Origin: Rutstroemia sp. NJR-2017a BVV2
Lineage: Eukaryota > Ascomycota > Leotiomycetes > Helotiales > Rutstroemiaceae
Assembly: GCA_002946415.1 (NCBI GenBank)
Contig: NJPS01000076.1
Span: 620,001 to 684,000 of the forward strand
DNA length: 64,000 bases
Reading direction: 5' to 3'
Part shown: positions 56,728 to 64,000 of the stretch, in pieces
How the letters are laid out: each line of letters opens with the position of its first letter
How positions within the stretch are numbered: position 1 is the first letter of the stretch
Program-made: the position numbers and the translations under genes
Notes under the pieces: generated by a model
What the model saw: the letters and a program-made list of their open reading frames with translations, nothing else
The model's database searches: none
What the model was told of the DNA's origin: nothing

Positions 56728-58731
56728 TTGGTGGGAGTAATTATGTTTGGAAAGTAATAGTGGGGTGTATTCGATAGGGAGTCAGCGTGTATACTCCTCT
56801 GTGTTGTTTTACTTTCTGTATGATTGCAATGCCACGGCATGAGTTGGAACGATTGGATTTGGTGTTTGGCGTCTCTTTCTGATGCACGGAATTATTTAGT
56901 AGCGTCATTGTATAGCGTATGGAGTACAGTACAGGATAGGATTGGATTGGCGTAGGGGGAAAAGCAAATGGCGCTCGTTTTTGGAGGAGTTTTTCTTTTG
57001 TTGGTTGGCATTGGATGCGATGGGATGCGATAGGATGGATATACCGATTTGCGCTTGGGGCTTGCTTACTTGCTATGAATGAGTGGAATGGATTGGGTTG
57101 AAATGGAAAGGATACTTCTGATATTCTCGGATGTTTAGTTTGTTTTGCTCGTGTGATTGAAGTGATTGAAGTGAGTGAAAATGCAATGCTTTGTGAGTGA
57201 TGTTCCGCGGGTCAGATTATAGTATAGGGATGGAATCGAGGGAGTTGAAAAGAAGCGAAGAGAAGAGAATGCGAGAGAGAGAGACGAGAGAAGTGCAAGC
57301 TTGAAGTGAAGTTAGAAAGAGGGATCAATGACAGGGAGCTTAAAAGAACGGATTTAGGAGAGGGGAAAAACAGCATCGAAACACGGGTGTTGGTGGTGGT
57401 GGTGGGGGAGTTACGAACGAGGAGAGATTCTCTGAGTCTTATATGTAGATGGAGGGCGGAGGACTGGATCGGAGATTACAAGCAAGGCTTGAGCTAAAAA
57501 GAGAGGAGTACTTAAATTGGTTGGTGCGGGTGGATGGTAGATTGTCGACTGTGATGATGTGCTGTAGTATTCTCGGCAATGAAATGAAGCGGAAGAATGT
57601 AACTGAACGGGTGAAAGGAAGGAATAAGTTGTGATGATGATGTGTATAGATTCAATAAAGTAGTAAGGTACTTGAGCTACAACATACAAATGTATATTTA
57701 GGAGTGGGGTAAGTATACCCCTATTTCGCTTACCCTCGCCCTTCCCCTGTAGGTTTGAGTTCTCAAAGGTAGGATGTCCATCTAGGGGGCGCCTGCAGAT
57801 ATCTGGTTCCCAGTGATTGATTAAATAACGCCGGATTTTCATTCAGCTTTGCGCAATAACGTGTTCCTGCGTCAATGTAGTCAGTTTGCTGGGTGGATGT
57901 CCAAAAGTTCTAGTTCTACCCAATGTGGTGATGGTGAGCTTTAGGAAGTCTAGTATAGGTTTCGCGGTAAAGTGGTGGTGATGTTGTATGATGACAAGTG
58001 AGATGATGAAAAATCCTAGAGGTTGATGGAGCGGAAGGAATTCCCGCAAATAAGAAAAGTCGACACGTAGTTCTATTCAATAGATGATTGTAGGCTGGTC
58101 TTCTTCACTGTGGCGAGTTTGTAATATTGGAAATAGTATCTGCCGTTTACCTTTACTGCTCTGTAAACCCGAGCGAGACGGGAGGAATAATAAGGCAGGA
58201 AATGGTGTATTGCTTTAGATGCCTTGGGCGTCGGAAAATACGTTGGTCCTGTGCCTGTTGCGATTTTCGAGGACTGGTTTCCTCGTCTATACGCAAGGAC
58301 ATCCTCAGTTTGTGCGGCGTGCTGGTATGATCAGATGCAGCCTCCACCTCCTGCTAACGGAGGACTCCGAATTATATTTCTTTGATGCTATGAATGTGCA
58401 GTGACATGATTCCCAACAGATATCAAACAACTTGACGGGGCTTCTTACATCCCTTCTAAGTCCGGTCGCTGGTAAGCTTTCGCAAAAGCCTCTGGACATG
58501 TTCAGATGAAAGGGAGATGGGGTTCGCTTTGCGCCTGTGTTATCTGTTAGTTGTACTATCTAACAATTTTTATTATATCGAAAGCACATTATCTTACCAG
58601 GTTCGGTCCACCTCACTCACCTCCACTATCACAGCCTTCTTGAGATTTCTCCACCCTTTTCCAGCATAACACCAAGCCCGCGCAGCTTGCCAAAGATCAG
58701 TGACTTCGGTGGTCTTGGCCAATGTGATATC
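56728..58731. other. Intergenic between MPS1 and the 2EXR gene
   Basis: 2 kb. The first part is the MPS1 3' region. GGATTGG and GGGATGCGAT-like repeats lie at 56930-57040, and AGAGAG/GAGACGAG at 57245-57295. A GGTGGTGGTGG run lies near 57390-57405. No gene supported on either strand. Confidence 0.5.
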
Positions 58732-59562
58732 TCATGTGACGTTCGACCACCTCTCGTTCATGTCGTCTTGGAAATTCTTTGATTCAAGATCGAGAGCAAA
58801 GGTCCACTCATTATTTCCGAGACTCCCACTTGTATCGAAGGAAAATCTGTAGGCTTCACAACTCCGATTGACTAGGAAAGTGAGTTTTTGCAGAGCAGGC
58901 ATTGTGATGTCGCCACGCAATCTACGACGGAGACGGATCACACCCGCCGAATTTCTCTCGTAGCCGGCTAAACGATCTAAGTTGCAAAAGCAGTCCAGCT
59001 CCACGACCAGGTATTGTATTCTATCCATTACCATCGATTGCTCCGGTGACGTAAGTTGCAGAGAAAAATATACATCGACGACGCTGAGAAGCTTTGGTTT
59101 GAAAAGTAGTATGTCACGTTGAGCATTGAACCACAGCGGATATCGACCCACCTTAGGTCCATTTGCGAATTGCTTGTAGCGAGCCCAGTCCAGTGGATGC
59201 TGATTCATGTGCGTTGTGATGACTTCAACCATATCGGTGACTGTTCCTCGTTGTGGCAGCCCCAGTGTGCCGAGAACGTCTCGAAGTGCAGTAGATTCTC
59301 GGCTGCCTGTGTATGTCCAAGATTGACTGCCGTGTTGCGGGAAGACTGATGTATATCTGGGTAAAGCCAATTCTCTAGATTCGTGACACACATGCAGAAG
59401 CGCCGGAAGACTCTCTTGAAAGATATGAGATCGCAGAGATTCATTTCCGAAGTGCTGGCGATGGTTGATGGTGACTACGCGTTCGTTATTGAGATGAAAT
59501 TCCCAAATCATCTGTCGAAGCTCTTGAGGGAGGCATTTGAACCCATGGAATGTATGAGCCAT
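58732..59562 (-). CDS. 2EXR-domain protein
   Basis: 276 aa, single exon, start ATG 59562. The N-terminus FHGFKCLPQELRQMIWEFHL is the 2EXR motif (an F-box-like helix of large fungal families), followed by LPALLHVCHESRELALPRYTSVFP, the second block of the same family. Later segments (FNAQRDILLFKPKLL, VVELDCFC) fit the usual ~280-350 aa family size. These genes are highly expanded in ascomycetes; function is untested, often assumed to be adaptor-like. A further 3' exon cannot be excluded. Confidence 0.8.
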   Translation of the reverse strand: MAHTFHGFKCLPQELRQMIWEFHLNNERVVTINHRQHFGNESLRSHIFQESLPALLHVCHESRELALPRYTSVFPQHGSQSWTYTGSRESTALRDVLGTLGLPQRGTVTDMVEVITTHMNQHPLDWARYKQFANGPKVGRYPLWFNAQRDILLFKPKLLSVVDVYFSLQLTSPEQSMVMDRIQYLVVELDCFCNLDRLAGYERNSAGVIRLRRRLRGDITMPALQKLTFLVNRSCEAYRFSFDTSGSLGNNEWTFALDLESKNFQDDMNERWSNVT

Positions 59563-60036
59563 TTTCTTGCTGTCGATGGGATACTGCGCGCAGCAAAGGA
59601 CTCAAGACAAGAACCGGAGTGATATTATTTGCTGTGTTGAGGTAACTAGTAAACCTACTGCACAGAGTAGATTTCGAGATTGAAGGAGCCAGGCTCGGAG
59701 CGGCTTTATAGAAGCATACGATGCCGAAGTGATGAAGTAGATTCCGTTGAAGAAAAGCAAAGACAATATTAAAAACAAATAATAATATAGTTATAATTAC
59801 AATTTTTTATCAATTCCTTTTATTAATATATAAATAATATAATATTTATTTTGGTTTTTAGTTTTTTATATTTGTCATATCTTTTTTATTTAAAAATTAT
59901 AGTAATTTAATTATTTTAATCATTTAATGTTTTTTTAAATTCAAATATTGAAATTCTATATAAAATATTTATTGTAATTAAAAAACAAATTCCCAAATAT
60001 AACATCCATCTTTATAATTCAAATTGAAGTTAGAAT
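59563..60036. other. Intergenic with an extreme AT-rich island
   Basis: Between the 2EXR start and the HET stop. From about 59760 to 60040 the sequence is almost entirely A and T (roughly 85-90% by eye), with runs of TTTTTT and AAAA and no gene. Its boundaries are sharp. It ends right at the stop codon of the HET gene. Confidence 0.75.
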
Positions 60037-62651
60037 TTAAATAAAACTGAAAGTGGTTTTTCGTTTTGTCAGATCTAGAATAGTTTTCGTTGTTAATTGA
60101 TCCCTCGTCCAGAAATACCCAACTCGCTCAAAACTTGACTCTGCTCCGTCCTTTTCTCTCAACACGACCCCATGTACTTCCAGACTTCCTAGTTGATTCG
60201 TAAATGAGAGGATTGGCACATGGACATATTCCGCGTCTGAATCTTCCAGAATGATATCTGGAATAAAGCATATCCTTGATTCATCAAGCAGAGTTATATG
60301 GCCAGATACTCTCAATTTAGCGTTATGAACCAGAGAGTTGTGTTCCAACAAACTCTCGATTGAAACGATGTCGATAAATACTTTCAAACTTTTGATCTCT
60401 GCAATCGATGTCTCATACAGCATCTCATTGATTATGCGATCAACTGATGCCCAAGACCAAGATGGCACGTCTCTCACTGGCCTGGGTTCGCATTCTCCAG
60501 TTGATACCCAAAGTAAGTTGAACGGCAAAACTTCTTCCCACAGCCCCGCAAGGAATCTCATTCCGGTACTCCTATGGATGGTAAAACCAAGTCCAGCGAT
60601 TGCCATCATCTTGTCCGTCTTCATGGTCAGTTTACGAGCTGAGTAGTGACCCACCAGCTCATACCACCGGCGATGAATTTCGAGGCATTGGAATGAGTCC
60701 GTTATGGGTATATGAACGTGCCGTAACATATCAAATGCGCCACGTACGCCGAGTAATGCTGATGTGTCTCTTTCAACGGTTACACGCTCAGCAGAATAGT
60801 GATACTTGGGATTTCGCATAGTTCCGTAAGACATGGTGGAAGAACCTGGTAGCATCCTTGTCCTACGTCTATGCCGATGCCGTTTGGTCGTGGTTATATA
60901 TTTTGGTCCGTTGCCTCCTCCTGGGTGCACAAGTGTACGAGGACCTAGGTTGCGTGTGCCATCTCGCTGAACAGTGGCTTTTTCTGAGTGGCGAACGCCA
61001 TCTCTATGGAATTCTGAGGCACGGAGTGTGTTGCATTCGAATAGGAGGATTCCATCGCAGAAATTGAGAACAGAGCGAGAAAGAATCCTTTCTTGGAATG
61101 CCCACGCGCGTTTACCGAGAGCTGCGGAGTCAACCCTTTGCGAAAATAGATAGTCCAGTGAAAAGGCTTGGGAAGCCCAGGATCGCACGGTAAGTGATAA
61201 ACCTTCTTGTTCGCGTAAGACGCAGTCGTCGAAGAAGCGCTCTTTTGATAGGATGCAGCCACCTTGAGAGTTGGCGGACGCGGTGGCAGATATCGTGCAT
61301 TTTGCGTTAGCGTACAAAAGCCCCATCCTTGAAGATTCAATCTCCCAATCTGACTGTGAATCTTGGATGATGCAAAGTGAGTCGATCCACAGGTATGTTT
61401 CTCCTAGTTGGCGTGTGAGGATAATTGCGTCCTGGAAATTCCGTGCAAGAGTAGGAACGTAGATTTCATGCTTCATTTCATCCTGATTGCTTTTTAATAA
61501 TGTGAAGTCAATGCTCCCGCCCCAGCAGTGGCTCAGGGCAATGTAGTTAAATGTGCGTCGAGTTGATAGCTTAGCAGTTTCCACCAGCCGGATCTTGTCC
61601 GGAGACAAAGGGCTTTCCTTGACGTCTAAAAGGCGCGTAGGACGGAATGTTGATTCGGAGCCACCACAAAGCTCATGATCTCGACATGATGATATGCAAT
61701 TCATTGCAAGGGTGACAGAAGGCCTCGAACTAGTATCGTACGTAGTCTTGCATACTTCTGTAAGCCCTGTGGCACGTCAACATGTCATCTAAGTTATGCT
61801 AGCATATGAGACTCGCCAGTTTCCGCTTCCTCAATCATCAGCCTAGTGGCACGCAAGGTATCATCCCCACAAAGCTGCATATGTAATGAATGTGCCAAGT
61901 ATATTGAAACCTCCTCCCAGATCTTCACTGTGAGCCAGCCCTGGGGTACTCTTTCCAACAATCCACCAACTTGCATCCCATGCCCTTCTCTAGAGTCGAA
62001 TCCTGCGGAGTGCAGTAGCAAATGGCATAAATGACATGTTTTGGCTGATTCATGGAGCTCAGCTAGAGTGTAATGAATATGGTTTTCAGAAGACCGAGTG
62101 ACAATGGTCTTTGTGCCAGTCAATAGCCCTGATCCGTCAATCATCCGCTCGCATGTCGAGCAAAGACTACCTCTGTGAGACCTGCAGCCCTCGACACAAA
62201 TGGTGCGCATATACTCTCGATAGCGTGGGGAGCGAACAACGTAAAATTGCGACACGACCCAGAGAGGAAATAGGAGAGATCTTAATGTGGCATCATAAGA
62301 GAACGCCACGATATATTGTAGCACTGGGTACAAAGGCGCACTAAGCGTGAGCGGTAGGCAGATTATGATAACAACAAGACTGAGCACAAATGACACGAAC
62401 TTGAGTATTTCTTCCAACGATGTGAGCAACATTTCGACGCATCCCGAGTTCAAGAAGAAGAGTATTATCCAGGTACTGAACCCTGGCGGATCGGCAATTG
62501 CATCGTCGGGGTGAATGAGAGTATAGATTATTTTATAATCCTCGAAGCCGACTAGAGGAAGGACGATAACAAGGACGAACAGAAAGTAGAGGCGCTTCGT
62601 GTCGCATAGTCCGACAACGTATTCTTCAACCTCTGAAGTAAGAATATCCAT
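60037..62651 (-). CDS. HET-domain protein with N-terminal transmembrane segments
   Basis: Two exons, complement(60037..61766, 61817..62651), 854 aa. Exon 1 begins MDILTSEVEEYVVGLCDTKR and contains about four hydrophobic segments (LYFLFVLVIVLPLVGF, TWIILFFLNSG, FVSFVLSLVVIIICLPLTL, LLFPLWVVSQFYVV). It then has a Cys-rich part (CSTCERM, CHLCHLLL). Exon 2 carries the HET core: NYIALSHCWGG, YLWIDSLCIIQDS and LYANAKCTISATA. The frames join only through a 50 bp intron with a GC donor (CTG|GCGAGT) and a CACAG acceptor. This is less certain than the other GC-AG cases, and two separate genes remain possible. Possibly a membrane-linked cell-death or allorecognition protein. Confidence 0.75.
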
Positions 62652-63945
62652 AATTTCGTATATAATTAAAAGTCGTTGTTATTGAACTGGTGAAAATCAA
62701 AGCTGTTCAAGGATATCAATAGATATACGGTTGGAGAGACTGAAGACAAGGCAGAAGGTAGATGATGGTGGAGCTATGGTTGCAAATTCGTCAATCTCTT
62801 TTGCAAACGTACAGATATACTTGGAGTGAAGTCGGCTGGGGGTTACACAGATAACGTGATGCCTACATATTGCAACATCCAAGGACCCTAATTTTACGAA
62901 GTTCGCCGAAAGCTCCATACTCCGACCTTCAAAGCAGGCGTCTTCTCGACATTCGAAATTCTTCCAATTGTCCTTCTCTGCATCGGAGACCGTATATCAT
63001 CGGCACGGCACGACCTTAAGCTTCTGTTCCCGATAGCTGTTAAATTTCCTTGCACCGGATATTTTTTCTTCCGAGAAGCAATTATTCCCGCTTCCTTATG
63101 TGCCGCATCCAATGGGGAGGATGATCGGCTTGCAAGGGTTGCGCAAGACATGCAGCATCTGTGGTAAGGTGAAGAGAGAGTGGCAACGGCAGTTTTCCGC
63201 GCAACAGACGAGACCTGATCGTTCGAGACGACAGGTTTGGAGTACTCGTATTCTACAGGATTCATCTGGGTGAGGAATTCCAAGTCTCCGCGTCGATTTA
63301 AGAGCACGCTAGAAGTCCTGGTCGGGTTGATTAGTTTCCTTTTCATGTCCCTCGTGTCCCTCGTGTCCCTCGTGTCCTTCGTGCCCCTCGTGCCCCTCAT
63401 TCTCCCAACCCCACTTCCTCTTTCTGGTAGCAGCAAGTTGCACGCAGGCCAGCAACACCCGATATCCATACCCGAAATCATCGCCTCGCCCCCGCTCCAT
63501 CCTCCACCCGCCATGCTTTGTGTCATCACTGCCCCATGGCCCATGCTTTGTGCCATCACAAAAATCTTTATCGGCCGAGCTATTGCATACATGTGGAGAC
63601 ATGTCCATCCAATCCAGCGTAGCTCGCTACTCCAAAGTACAACCATCATTGGGGTAGTCTAACAACTTGAACTATTCCAGCCATATTCAAGAGCAGAAAC
63701 GAACTAGTCACCGGAACCATGTTCCATCTCGCCGCCCTCTCGTTCATTGTGGAGATGGGAGAAATATCTTACAAACACCAAGACTAGTCACTGCCGACTA
63801 CCGTCTCCATCGCTGCGGAGACATATAACCTGCTGGGACATATATAAGTCTACTACCGCCGTCCAGTCACATCATTCATTCGTACCGTTCTTGCACCTTC
63901 TTGACTTCTACTCCCTGAAGATCAGAAGTTCTGCATTAATCTACA
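62652..63945. other. Intergenic with minisatellite and right-edge promoter
   Basis: 1.3 kb with no supported gene. A 9 bp minisatellite (unit TCGTGTCCC, about six copies) is at 63346-63398; it creates HEG repeats on the opposite frame but no real protein. A TATATAA element at 63842-63848 lies about 100 bp before the ATG at 63946. Confidence 0.6.
63842..63848 (+). promoter_or_regulatory. TATA-box-like element
   Basis: TATATAA in ACATATATAAGTC, about 98 bp upstream of the start codon at 63946 and followed by a CT-rich leader. Position and context are typical for a fungal core promoter. Confidence 0.5.
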
Positions 63946-64000
63946 ATGGGTTCCACAGCCCCACCATTCACCATCAAAGACGAGCCAGTCGAGAATCTGC
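63946..64000 (+). CDS. Partial gene, N-terminus only (possibly FAD-dependent monooxygenase)
   Basis: Only 18 codons are visible, from ATG 63946 (context TACAATGGG): MGSTAPPFTIKDEPVENL, running off the window. A similar N-terminus precedes the GxGxxG motif in fungal flavin-containing monooxygenases, but the motif itself is outside the window. The product name is therefore a weak guess from memory. Confidence 0.35.
   Translation, partial: MGSTAPPFTIKDEPVENL

Noticed and set aside
63237..63662. 141-residue plus-strand frame and its antisense with HEG repeats
   Set aside because: Driven by the 9 bp minisatellite; no conserved protein character.

Overview
The window looks like nuclear DNA of a filamentous ascomycete (Pezizomycotina; the protein styles suggest Leotiomycetes, but that is an inference). 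Supporting signs are short 45-160 bp introns with CTAAC/CTGAC branch points, HET-domain and 2EXR genes, a Tad-like LINE and a Tc1/mariner relic, and genes spaced singly rather than in operons. About 25 protein-coding loci can be supported. Most introns were placed by reading protein homology across GT-AG (or GC-AG) junctions.

Layout. 1-11.8 kb is a transposon-rich arm. It holds a DUF985 cupin gene, a 5'-truncated LINE, unclassified repeat remnants, a large ankyrin-repeat/CorA-like gene and a dead Tc1/mariner element. 11.8-16.4 kb holds three neighbouring genes sharing a Cys-x-His...Cys-x2-Cys N-terminus. 17-32 kb holds an Mpo1-like dioxygenase, RNA polymerase II subunit RPB7, an unknown acidic protein, a giant amidoligase/UIM/cysteine-peptidase-like protein, a thioredoxin-fold protein and peroxisomal 2-hydroxyacyl-CoA lyase. 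33-45 kb holds a C2H2 transcription factor with a 5.4 kb gene-free upstream region, a secreted lysozyme-like protein, an RNase H-like probable pseudoenzyme and the Fe-S co-chaperone JAC1. 45-57 kb holds an F-box protein, a HET protein, COP9 signalosome subunit CSN4, an SGNH hydrolase and the spindle checkpoint kinase MPS1. 58-64 kb holds a 2EXR protein, a very AT-rich island, a HET protein with N-terminal membrane segments, and the first codons of a gene leaving the window.

Five copies or fragments of one 160 bp inverted-repeat element (MITE) are scattered through the window. The most interesting locus is the single protein combining an amidoligase domain, a ubiquitin-interacting motif and an OTU/papain-like cysteine peptidase module (23347-27675), which suggests an uncharacterised ubiquitin-linked peptide-ligase system. 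Housekeeping genes (RPB7, CSN4, MPS1, JAC1) sit beside fast-evolving self/non-self type genes (two HET genes and the ankyrin array). No tRNA, rRNA or CRISPR array was seen.
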